A stretch of 64,000 nt of DNA from JADJWR01 sp964610575 (GTDB lineage: Bacteria > Pseudomonadota > Gammaproteobacteria > Burkholderiales > Burkholderiaceae_F): positions 1 through 64,000 of the forward strand of contig CAZSYX010000010.1 in NCBI GenBank assembly GCA_964610575.1. Reading direction: 5' to 3'. The notes beneath the pieces are model-generated. The model made no database searches, had not been told where the DNA came from, and saw only the letters and a program-made list of their open reading frames with translations. Numbering within the stretch: the stretch's first letter is position 1; the number at the start of each line of letters is the position of its first letter. The translations under genes and the position numbers were made by a program. Of the stretch, positions 47,848-55,836 are shown piece by piece.

Positions 47848-48498
47848 TCAGAAGTAGTAGGTCGCGCCGAAGGTCAGCTCGAGGTTCTGCGTGCTTTCAC
47901 GCTCGCCGAGCAGGTCGAGCGAGAAGACGTGGTCGCGCACGTCGACCTGCAGCGCGAAGCGGTCGGTGAACAGCAGGCGCATGCCGAAGCCGAAGTTCAG
48001 CGTCTGCTGCCGCTGCTCGAGGAAACTCGTGCTGCCGATGCCGGCGATCACGTAGAAGGCGGAGGCCTTGGCCACGCTGGATCCGAAGAAGACTTCGCCG
48101 GGCAGCAGGTTGTAGCCGAGCGACAGGTTGTAGTACGACAACGTTTCCTTCGGCTGCGGGAAGATCCCGCCGGGGAGGATCTGGCGGAAGTCCTGGTCGC
48201 TGACCTCGGTGCTGCCGTACGCCGCCTCGACGAAGAAGTCCTCGGTGAGGTGGTAGCCGAGGCGCAGTCCGTACACCAGGCTGGCGCCGAAGTTCTGCGC
48301 GCTGTAGGTGCCGAAGAACACGCCCGCTTCGAAGTCCTTCGACGGGAAGCGCGGCAGCTTGACCTCGCGGCGGGCCACCTCGGGCACGATCACCTGCTCG
48401 CTGGCCGTCGGCGTGCCGCTGCCCTGCGCCCAGGCGTGTGGCGCGCTGAAGGTGATCGCGGCGGCCAGCAGCGGTATCGCGGTGCATTTGAAGTTCAT
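47848..48498 (-). CDS. Outer-membrane beta-barrel protein
   Basis: A 216-aa protein with signal peptide MNFKCTAIPLLAAAITFSAP and about eight predicted strands, ending in ELTFGATYYF, a C-terminal Phe as in outer-membrane proteins. The size fits an OmpA/OmpX-like eight-stranded barrel. GLRLGYHLTEDFFVEAAYGS is typical of this group. It precedes TlpA by 17 bp. Confidence 0.85.
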   Translation of the reverse strand: MNFKCTAIPLLAAAITFSAPHAWAQGSGTPTASEQVIVPEVARREVKLPRFPSKDFEAGVFFGTYSAQNFGASLVYGLRLGYHLTEDFFVEAAYGSTEVSDQDFRQILPGGIFPQPKETLSYYNLSLGYNLLPGEVFFGSSVAKASAFYVIAGIGSTSFLEQRQQTLNFGFGMRLLFTDRFALQVDVRDHVFSLDLLGERESTQNLELTFGATYYF

Positions 48499-48518
48499 CG
48501 TGCGTCGCCCCGGGTGCG

Positions 48519-49283
48519 TCAGAAGAAGAAGGACAGGCCTGCGGTGACCGCGCCGTACTCTTCGGTGCGGCTGTCGGAAAGGAAGGCCGTGTACAGCGTG
48601 TAGTCGAGCCGGGCGACGAAGCGCCGCGTCAGGTAGTAGCGGACACCGATCACCGCGTCGGCGAGATTGGCATCGGTGGTGACGTTGCCGACCAGGCTCG
48701 CGTTCGGGACGTTGCTGAACCGCCCCAGGCCGATGCCGAAGAACGGCGACAGCCGCTGGTCGGCAAAGGGCTCGACATTCAGGGCCAGGTGCCAGAACTC
48801 CGTTCCCGAGTAGACCCCCTGCACCTGGCCGATCGCCACCTCGACTGAAACGACCTCGGCCAGCCGGTAGGCCAGCCACAGCTTCAGCATCGGCTCGGAC
48901 TTGAACAGGCCCCACGCCGCGCCTGCCTCGAGCCGCCGCTGCAGGTAGTCGTCGAGGACGACGTCGCGAAACGTCGCGGCGGCCCCGGCTGCGGTCACCG
49001 TGCTGGCCAGTTGCAGCCGATGCACCCAGCCCTCGCGGCCGTTCTCCGTGCGTACCTTGTACCAGTCGGTGTAGCGCAGCTGGACCTCGACCCATTCATC
49101 GCGCGCCGCGACATGGAAGATCGGATAGCCGCGCCCCGGCCCCGTGCGGATCTCGATGAATGGATCGTTCACCTGCAAACGCTCGGCCTGCGCCGGCCGT
49201 GACCACAGCCCGAGCAGCAGCAGGGCGCAGCAAAGCGCCAGGGCAAGTGCGACGCGCCGGGATTCGGCCGCTGCCATCGTCAT
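48519..49283 (-). CDS. SH3-domain plus outer-membrane beta-barrel protein
   Basis: A 254-aa protein with a signal peptide, then a bacterial SH3 domain (about residues 35-95, FIEIRTGPGRGYPIFHVAA; WVHRLQL), then an eight-stranded-type barrel (from about 110) ending AVTAGLSFFF. SH3 domains often bind peptidoglycan, so the protein may link the wall to the outer membrane. It starts in ATGA overlap with the cytochrome-like gene. Confidence 0.82.
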   Translation of the reverse strand: MTMAAAESRRVALALALCCALLLLGLWSRPAQAERLQVNDPFIEIRTGPGRGYPIFHVAARDEWVEVQLRYTDWYKVRTENGREGWVHRLQLASTVTAAGAAATFRDVVLDDYLQRRLEAGAAWGLFKSEPMLKLWLAYRLAEVVSVEVAIGQVQGVYSGTEFWHLALNVEPFADQRLSPFFGIGLGRFSNVPNASLVGNVTTDANLADAVIGVRYYLTRRFVARLDYTLYTAFLSDSRTEEYGAVTAGLSFFF

Positions 49284-49894
49284 TCCGTGTTGCAGGCGCC
49301 GGTGGACGGATCCGGCGGCGTGAACATGCTGTTGGCGGCGGATCCGAACTCGTCCTGCCCCAGCGGCATCGGCCGGCTGATCCAGTAGGCGAAGGCCCTG
49401 GCGTTCGGGTCCTGGTCGCTCGCGAAGATCAGGCCGCCGCCGTGCAGCACGCCGCGGATCAGCGGCTTGTTGAGGAGCCGGCTCGTCGCCGGCGAGCCGA
49501 TCACCGTCTCGCCCTGCGCCGAGTAGAAGTTCTTGTACATGTCCGTGGCGCGGATCGCATCGGGCGTGCTGGCCGGATCCGTCAGGTCCACCTCGGCCGC
49601 CGGGAACAGCCGCAGCGCGCCGCCGGTGCCATTGGCGTTGTCGTGACAGCCGGAGGCGGCGCAGCTGTTGGTCGACACGACGCCGTTGACGTTTATCTGC
49701 AGCTGGGCCTGGAAGATCGGATAGACGCAGCGCTGGAAGTACGCGAACGACAGCTTCCGCCCGCTGGTCTGCGCTGGATTGCTGACCTCGGGCGGGATGT
49801 CGAACGGGTTCGAGCCCGATCCGCCGCAGCCGGCGGCCGCGGCGACGAGCGCCGCAGCCGCCACCCGCATTCCGGTTTGCCGCAGCGCCGTCAT
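49280..49894 (-). CDS. Small cytochrome-like lipoprotein
   Basis: A 204-aa lipoprotein (lipobox AAAGC, Cys23) with a candidate heme site CAASGCH, where four residues rather than two separate the cysteines. Nearby are YFQRCVYPIFQAQ and the SPATSRLLNKPL segment typical of heme-binding repeat proteins. Heme attachment by this longer motif is possible but not certain. It overlaps both neighbours by 4 bp, so it is produced with the tri-heme protein. Confidence 0.72.
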   Translation of the reverse strand: MTALRQTGMRVAAAALVAAAAGCGGSGSNPFDIPPEVSNPAQTSGRKLSFAYFQRCVYPIFQAQLQINVNGVVSTNSCAASGCHDNANGTGGALRLFPAAEVDLTDPASTPDAIRATDMYKNFYSAQGETVIGSPATSRLLNKPLIRGVLHGGGLIFASDQDPNARAFAYWISRPMPLGQDEFGSAANSMFTPPDPSTGACNTE

Positions 49895-52893
49895 CGCGCC
49901 GGGCAGCCGGTCAAGATCCAGCTGGCGATCGTGTTGAACTCGGCGCTGCCGACCGGCAGTACCGCGACCGACTGGCCGACGGCGCCGGAAGGATGCGGCA
50001 CCGTCGACGGCCGCGCGAGCAGGTAGCTGGCTGCCGGATTGCAGGCGTCGCCGACCATCGTCAGCGTGACGTTGTAGTCGCCGTCCGCATCGCCGGTCAG
50101 CACGTAGCGGTTGCCGCTGAACGAAGCGGCCGAGCCCGCGCCTTCGCTGCCCACCGGCTGATGGCAGCCGACGCAGCGGCCGCGCAGGACCGGCAGCACC
50201 TGCGCTTCGAAGGCCGACTGGCTCAACCCGGTGACGGCGCGCACGCCGCTGCCCGAGCCGAACGGGTCGTTGTAGTACTGGCCGCCGAGATCCATCCATT
50301 CGACCAGCAGGCGCTTTTCGGCGGCACTGAGCAGCCTTGCGTGGTCAGGCGCCGTCGCCGGCGGATTCGGGTGTGCGGCGCGGGCGCCGGCGCCCGCGAG
50401 CAGCGTCTCGCCGAAGAGGATCTCCGTCAGCCGGCTCTTGCGCGCCTGCCCCGCGGTGCCCGCGGCGCCCGAACTCGTCTCCACCAACGGCGCCCCGCGC
50501 TCGATGGTCGGCACGCCGTTGCGCAGCCGCGTGACCGGCTGGCCGGAGGCGTCGAGCAGCGGGTCGCCGATCAGCAGCTCCTCGTACGACACCAGCCGTC
50601 CGCTGCCGGCCACATTGGCACGCAGATCGAGGCGAGCAGGGTCGGTGTGGCAGTTGGTGCAGGTACCGGCGCCGCGATCGCGCGTCCACAGCGGCTGGAT
50701 GTGCTCCGGGTAGTTGATCACGCCGTTGACCGGCACCGCCGTGACGAGATCGTCGGCCGGGTTGGGGTTGCCCGTGTAGCGCAGCGAGATCGACGCGCGC
50801 GGCGTTACCCCGGGGCGGGCGGCATCGGCCCAGACGTCGACGAACACCATGTCGGCCGACAGCTGCAGCATCGCCGGATCGAGCCGCGTGCGCAGCGATG
50901 CCATCGTCTCGCCCGACTGGTGCTGGCTTGCCAGCGCGGACTTCAGGCCCGCGGGCAGCGTGTTCACCACCAAGCCGGAGTTCAGCGCCGCGCCGCGGCG
51001 GGGGCTGTGGCAGCCGTCGCAGGTGCGCCGCTCGCCCGGCCGCACCTGGATCCAGTTGGTGTGGGTCTGGATGCCGCGGCCCTTGGCGTCGATCACCTGC
51101 AGTGCCAGCGGCACGTCGGCCGGCACCTGCAGCTTGAACGAACCGTCGGGTTCGATCGGCGCGTAGCCGAGGATCTGCTGCTGCTCGAAGTTCGTCTCGC
51201 CGATCGCCTCGCGCAGGCCCATCGACGACGACGGCGGCGCGATCGCCCGCAGTGCGCGGACGAACCGCGCCGGCGCGCAGCGGTAGGCGGGATCGGCCGG
51301 GTCCTTGATGCGGACCAGATCGGGAACCGTTGCCCGCGTCTCGTGCGGGTCGGTGCTGGCGGTCATCGCGATGCCGACCGCGCAGCCGGCCGGCCGGTCG
51401 GCGTCGGTCAGCATCGTCTCGGCCATGCGCTGCAGGCCGTCGGTGTCGTAGACGCTGCGCACCTCGATCAGCGCCAGGCCGCGCGCGGCCAGCGCCGCGT
51501 CGACGGTGGTCGGATCGGTCGCGTTGGGTTCGGCGCGCGGCTGCAGGGCCACCGGGTCCGTGTACATGAAGCCCGGTGGTGGCGCGGCAACGATCAGGAA
51601 GGTCTGCTTCGCCGGGTCGTACATGTAGACCGCGTATGCGGGCAGCACGTTGTCCTGCAGCGGATCGTTGGCCACCTCCTCTTCGGTGCGATCGTCGTCG
51701 TTCAGGCGCGCCTTCTCCTCGGCGGTCAGGCTGGCGCAGGGCACCACGACGCCGTTGCGCCTGACCTCGCATGGCGCGTAGGCCAGCAGCACGCGGTCGG
51801 TGCCGTCCCACAGCGGGTACGGCGAGGTCACGCGGCCGAACTCCGACAGCCCGCGGCCGTCGTTCAGCGGCTGCTGGGTAGCCTGCTTCTGCCCGCCCTG
51901 CGCCGGCACCGAGCTGCTCGCCGGCGTGTTCTGCTCCGAGTAGTTGGCGGCATCGATGAACATCAGCGCCCCGCCCTCCTGTGTGCCGGACAGCGACATC
52001 AGGGTGGAGGCGACGAACCCCTTGTAGGCGCCCTTCGGGTCCATGTCGCGCGGGTGCAGGAAGCTGTTGCCCGGGCTCTGCGCGCCGTACAGCACGAACA
52101 TGTCGGTGCCGTCGGGCTTGGCGCGGAAGATCGCGAAGCGGTTGCGGTCGGCCACGTGTTCCCAGCGCGAGAACATGATGTCGCCGTTCGGCCGCACGAC
52201 CGGATTGCGGTCGTGGCTCTGGTTGAACGAGATCTGCTCGATGCTGCCGCCGGCGGCGTTCATCGTGTGCAGGTTGAACACCCGCTCGCGCTCGTACTCG
52301 TCGAGCGCGAAGTACGCCCGGCCGAGCGCCTGGTTGTTGCGCGACTTCGCCTGCCGGTTCGAGGAGAAGACGAAGCCGCGGCCGGCCGGCAGGTAGGCCG
52401 GATCGACGTCGTCGTCGGACGTGCTGGCGGTCAGGCGGCGGAACACACCGCCGGTGAGGCCGCCAGCGGTCAACTCGTACTCCCAGATGTTCCAGCGGCC
52501 GGTGCAGGCCGGCGCGTCGCCGATGGTTGCCGTATTCGCTGCCGGACAGCGCATCGCGAAGACGATCTTGCTGCCGTCGTAGGAGACCTCGGGATCCGAC
52601 ACGTCCCCCGCGCCCTGCGTGAAGCGCGCGGTGATGTTGTGCTCGGGTGCGCTCGGCGAAGACTTCTCGCGGATCATCAGGTCGCCACCTGCTGCACTCG
52701 GTGCGCCATTGGTCGGATTCATCCTGACCGAAGTGGCCCGCTTGACGTAGGCGATCGGGACGTCGCCGGCGACCGTCACCGTCGACGAGGCACTGCCCTC
52801 GCCGCCCGAGCAGCCGAACAGGCCGACCGCCGCGGCGGCCAGCGCCAGCGCTCCCGCCGCCGGCAGCAAGCCGATTGAGTTGATGCGCTTCAT
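49891..52893 (-). CDS. HzsA-related tri-heme lipoprotein
   Basis: A 1000-aa lipoprotein (lipobox LFGC, Cys28). The N-terminal half has beta-propeller/TolB-like repeats (SDPEVSYDGSKIVFAMR; RNPVVRPNGDIMFSRWEH). The C-terminal half carries three c-type heme motifs: CDGCH (about 625), CTNCH (about 745) and CVGCH (about 907). The overall layout resembles proteins related to the hydrazine synthase alpha subunit, but other genes of hydrazine synthesis are absent, so that function is not claimed. It likely transfers electrons in the periplasm or at the outer membrane. Confidence 0.83.
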   Translation of the reverse strand: MKRINSIGLLPAAGALALAAAAVGLFGCSGGEGSASSTVTVAGDVPIAYVKRATSVRMNPTNGAPSAAGGDLMIREKSSPSAPEHNITARFTQGAGDVSDPEVSYDGSKIVFAMRCPAANTATIGDAPACTGRWNIWEYELTAGGLTGGVFRRLTASTSDDDVDPAYLPAGRGFVFSSNRQAKSRNNQALGRAYFALDEYERERVFNLHTMNAAGGSIEQISFNQSHDRNPVVRPNGDIMFSRWEHVADRNRFAIFRAKPDGTDMFVLYGAQSPGNSFLHPRDMDPKGAYKGFVASTLMSLSGTQEGGALMFIDAANYSEQNTPASSSVPAQGGQKQATQQPLNDGRGLSEFGRVTSPYPLWDGTDRVLLAYAPCEVRRNGVVVPCASLTAEEKARLNDDDRTEEEVANDPLQDNVLPAYAVYMYDPAKQTFLIVAAPPPGFMYTDPVALQPRAEPNATDPTTVDAALAARGLALIEVRSVYDTDGLQRMAETMLTDADRPAGCAVGIAMTASTDPHETRATVPDLVRIKDPADPAYRCAPARFVRALRAIAPPSSSMGLREAIGETNFEQQQILGYAPIEPDGSFKLQVPADVPLALQVIDAKGRGIQTHTNWIQVRPGERRTCDGCHSPRRGAALNSGLVVNTLPAGLKSALASQHQSGETMASLRTRLDPAMLQLSADMVFVDVWADAARPGVTPRASISLRYTGNPNPADDLVTAVPVNGVINYPEHIQPLWTRDRGAGTCTNCHTDPARLDLRANVAGSGRLVSYEELLIGDPLLDASGQPVTRLRNGVPTIERGAPLVETSSGAAGTAGQARKSRLTEILFGETLLAGAGARAAHPNPPATAPDHARLLSAAEKRLLVEWMDLGGQYYNDPFGSGSGVRAVTGLSQSAFEAQVLPVLRGRCVGCHQPVGSEGAGSAASFSGNRYVLTGDADGDYNVTLTMVGDACNPAASYLLARPSTVPHPSGAVGQSVAVLPVGSAEFNTIASWILTGCPAR

Positions 52894-52918
52894 CTCGACC
52901 GTCTCCTTCCTGAGTTGT

Positions 52919-53902
52919 TCAGCACGCCGCAGGCGCGCCCGCCGCCAGCAGTCCGGCGGAGTAGTGCAGGCGCCCGGCGTCGTCGACGACCACGGCGTCG
53001 ACGCCTTGCTGCGCCTCGACCAGGCGCAGCCCGTCGGCCGTGCCGAGCACGAACACGGTCTTCGACAGCGCCTCGCTGGTGAGGCCGTCGCCGGCGACGA
53101 TGGTCACGCTGCGCACCGAGGACGGCGAACGGCCGCTGCGCGGGTCGATCAGGTGGTGGTGGCGCACCTTGTCGGTCTCGAAGTAGCGCTCGTAGTCGCC
53201 CGAGGTGGACACCGCGACATCTTCGAGCGGCAGCACGGCGACCACCCGCCCTGCTCGTCGCGGATCGCGCACGCCGATCGTCCACGGCCGGCCGCGCCGG
53301 TCGCCGACGATGCGGCTGTCGCCGCCGGCGCTGACGATGCCGTGGCCGATGCCGAAGCGGCGCAGGATCGCCGCACCGCGCTCCACCGCATGGCCCTTGG
53401 CGAAGCCGCCGAGGTCAATGCGCATGCCGGCGGTTGCGAAGCGCACCGTGCGCGATGCCGCATCGAGGAGCATCCCGCGGTAGCCGACCGCTGCGCGTGC
53501 ACTCGCCAGTTCCTCGTCGCCTGGCGCGATGCCGCGCCGGTAGTCGTATAGGTGCCCGACCGCCGCGTAGGTGATGTCGAAGGCGCCGCCGGAAAGGCGC
53601 GAGAACTGCAACGAGCGCTCGAGCAGCGCGAAGAACTCGTCGCTCACCGGCACGGCGCGCTGTGCCGCCTCGCGATTGACGCGCGACAGCTCGGACTCCG
53701 GCTTGTACGGGCTCATCGCCGCGTCGATGCGGCGCATCTCGGCCATCACCGCGTCGATCGCCGCCTCGCCGGTCGACGGGTCGTCGCACCACAGCAGCAC
53801 GCCGATGGCCGTGCCCATGATCGATGCCTCGCGCTGCAACCAGCCGCCGCTCGCTGCTCGCGCGGCCGGTGTGCGGTGTACTTCGATGTCGCTGCCAGTC
53901 AA
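52919..53902 (-). CDS. apbE: ApbE-like FAD:protein FMN transferase
   Basis: A 327-aa protein with the ApbE fold: LQREASIMGTAIGVLLW, MRIDLGGFAKGHAVERG, GIVSAGGDSRIVG, TSGDYERYF and HHHLIDPRSGRSP. These enzymes attach FMN to a Ser or Thr of exported proteins. The start is a TTG at 53902 with GGAG upstream; no ATG fits. Unusually no signal peptide or lipobox is seen, so it may work in the cytoplasm, or the start may be misjudged. First gene of the 17-gene unit. Confidence 0.9.
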   Translation of the reverse strand: MTGSDIEVHRTPAARAASGGWLQREASIMGTAIGVLLWCDDPSTGEAAIDAVMAEMRRIDAAMSPYKPESELSRVNREAAQRAVPVSDEFFALLERSLQFSRLSGGAFDITYAAVGHLYDYRRGIAPGDEELASARAAVGYRGMLLDAASRTVRFATAGMRIDLGGFAKGHAVERGAAILRRFGIGHGIVSAGGDSRIVGDRRGRPWTIGVRDPRRAGRVVAVLPLEDVAVSTSGDYERYFETDKVRHHHLIDPRSGRSPSSVRSVTIVAGDGLTSEALSKTVFVLGTADGLRLVEAQQGVDAVVVDDAGRLHYSAGLLAAGAPAAC

Positions 53903-54346
53903 CGTGGGCTCCGGTGGCTCGTCCGTGCCGTCGCTCGCCCTCCGGCGTCGGCGACGGCCGCTCCGCTCGCTGGCCGACTCTTCGATAGCTGCTCGACGGC
54001 GGATTTGCGAAGTCGTCGGCAGGTTATCGAAGCAGCACGATTCCCTCCTTCAACCGATCGAGCGAGCGCACTCACCGGTCGCTGCTAGTCCGGGCGACGT
54101 ACATCGGATGGGCTGGTGAAGGTTCACACACGTGCGGCCTCAGCACTCGCGCGGCGCGAGCGCGCGCTGGCGCAGCAGCCGCGGCCACGGTGCTGCCCTC
54201 GGCGATCAATGCGACGCGGACGCGTCGCGACGCGCGCCTGTCTTGATCACCCTCAAACGAGCGGGTCGCCGGTGGCGCCGAAGCAGGGAGGTCGCCCGTG
54301 CAGACCTGCCAGAATCGCTCGGCCTGCCTCACGGAGAAGAAGCTCG
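53903..54346. other. Divergent intergenic region (apbE operon and glgA)
   Basis: This 444-bp region separates the apbE-led operon (minus strand) from glgA (plus strand) and should contain both promoters. It is GC-rich, with several imperfect palindromes around 54145-54165 (CGCGCGGCGCGAGCGCGCG) and 54215-54235. I cannot pick a certain -35/-10 pair. Open frames crossing it, including one that would extend GlgA by 77 residues, have no support. Confidence 0.5.
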
Positions 54347-55819
54347 ATGTACATCGTCATGATCGCCTCCGAATGCGCGCCGGTGGCCAAGGTCGGCGGC
54401 CTGGCCGACGTCGTGTTCGGCCTCAGTCGTGAACTTGAGTCGCGCGGCCACGCGGTGGAGATCGTGCTGCCCAGGTACGACTGCATGCGCGACGACCACG
54501 TCTGGGGTTTGCACGTCGCCTACGAGGACCTGTGGGTGCCCTGGGACGGCGGCGCCATCCGCTGCACGGTCTGGTTCGGCTTCGTGCACGGCCGCAAGTG
54601 CTTCTTCGTCGAGCCGCACTCGCAGCAGGCGTACTTCGCGCGCGGCACCTACTACGGCTTCTGGGACGACCCGCAGCGTTTTGCGTTCTTCAGCAAGGCG
54701 GCGCTCGAATTCCTGCTCAAGTCCAACAAGCGGCCGGAAGTGATCCACACGCATGACTGGCAGACCGCGCTGGTGCCGGTGCTGCTGTACGAGATCTACG
54801 CCCGGGCGGGGCTGGCCGAGCAGCGCGTCTGCCACACGATCCACAACTTCGCCCACCAGGGCGTCACCGGAGCTCACATCCTCGCCGCCACCGGCCTGCA
54901 CCGGCCCGAGTACTACGGCCATCCCGACCGCATGGGCGACGGCGTCGACCACCACGCGATCAACCTGACGAAAGGCGGCATCGTCTACGCCAACTTCGTC
55001 ACCACCGTGTCGCCGCACCATGCCTGGGAGGTGCGCCACACCAACCTCGGCTGCGGGCTCGGCCACACGCTGCACCGGTTCCGGGACAAGTTCGGCGGGA
55101 TACTGAACGGCCTCGACTACGAGATGTGGAACCCGCACATCGACCCGCACATCCCGTTTCACTACGACATCGAGGGCATCGACCACAAGGCCGCCAACAC
55201 CCGCGTCCTGCGCCAGCGGCTTCGGCTGCGCGAGGGCCGCCGGCCGCTCGTCGCCTACGTCGGCCGGCTCGACACGCAGAAGGGCCTGCACCTGATCCGC
55301 CACGCGCTGTTCCACGCGCTGGCCCACGACGCCCAGTTCGTGCTGCTCGGCTCCGGCTCGCAGCACGGCATCAACGAGGACTTCTGGCAGCTCAAGCAGA
55401 TGCTGCACGACAACCGCGACTGCCACCTGGAGATCGGCTACAACGACGACCTGGCGCACCTGATCTACGCCGGTGCGGAACTGCTCGTCATGCCGAGCCT
55501 GTTCGAGCCCTGCGGGCTGACGCAGATGATCGCCATGCGCTACGGCACCGTGCCGGTGGTGCGCTCGGTCGGCGGCCTGCGCGACACGGTCTTCGACTGG
55601 GACTACTCGGAGCTGCCGCTGTCGCGGCGCAACGGCTTCGTCTTCGAGCATCCCGACCACGCCGGCGTCGACTCGGCGCTGAGCCGGGCCCTTGGGCTGT
55701 GGCGCAACGAACCCGGCCTGTTCCGCCGGCTCGCCGAGCAGGGGATGGCCTACGACTACTCGTGGAACCACCCCGGACAGCACTACCTGAACGTCTACGA
55801 GTTCATCCGCCACAAGTAG
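54347..55819 (+). CDS. glgA: Glycogen synthase
   Basis: GlgA adds ADP-glucose to glucan chains. The 490-aa protein starts MYIVMIASECAPVAKVGGLA (the KVGGLADVV motif binds the nucleotide sugar) and has the C-terminal EX7E region in SLFEPCGLTQMIAMRYGT. The start is the ATG at 54347, with GGAGAAG upstream. Length is normal. It is followed 17 bp later by a GH57 gene, so the two form a glucan operon. Confidence 0.95.
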   Translation: MYIVMIASECAPVAKVGGLADVVFGLSRELESRGHAVEIVLPRYDCMRDDHVWGLHVAYEDLWVPWDGGAIRCTVWFGFVHGRKCFFVEPHSQQAYFARGTYYGFWDDPQRFAFFSKAALEFLLKSNKRPEVIHTHDWQTALVPVLLYEIYARAGLAEQRVCHTIHNFAHQGVTGAHILAATGLHRPEYYGHPDRMGDGVDHHAINLTKGGIVYANFVTTVSPHHAWEVRHTNLGCGLGHTLHRFRDKFGGILNGLDYEMWNPHIDPHIPFHYDIEGIDHKAANTRVLRQRLRLREGRRPLVAYVGRLDTQKGLHLIRHALFHALAHDAQFVLLGSGSQHGINEDFWQLKQMLHDNRDCHLEIGYNDDLAHLIYAGAELLVMPSLFEPCGLTQMIAMRYGTVPVVRSVGGLRDTVFDWDYSELPLSRRNGFVFEHPDHAGVDSALSRALGLWRNEPGLFRRLAEQGMAYDYSWNHPGQHYLNVYEFIRHK

Positions 55820-55836
55820 CGGCGAGGAGCCGGCCG

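Noticed and set aside
49993..52878. 961-aa open frame on the plus strand opposite the HzsA-like gene
   Set aside because: Low-complexity Arg/His/Gln-rich shadow; the minus-strand frame has a signal peptide and heme motifs.
49891..52893. Hydrazine synthase function
   Set aside because: Only an alpha-subunit-like protein is present; the beta and gamma subunits and the anammox genes are missing.
54116..54346. 77-residue N-terminal extension of GlgA
   Set aside because: GlgA proteins start at the MYIVMIASE region, and a good ribosome site precedes the ATG at 54347.
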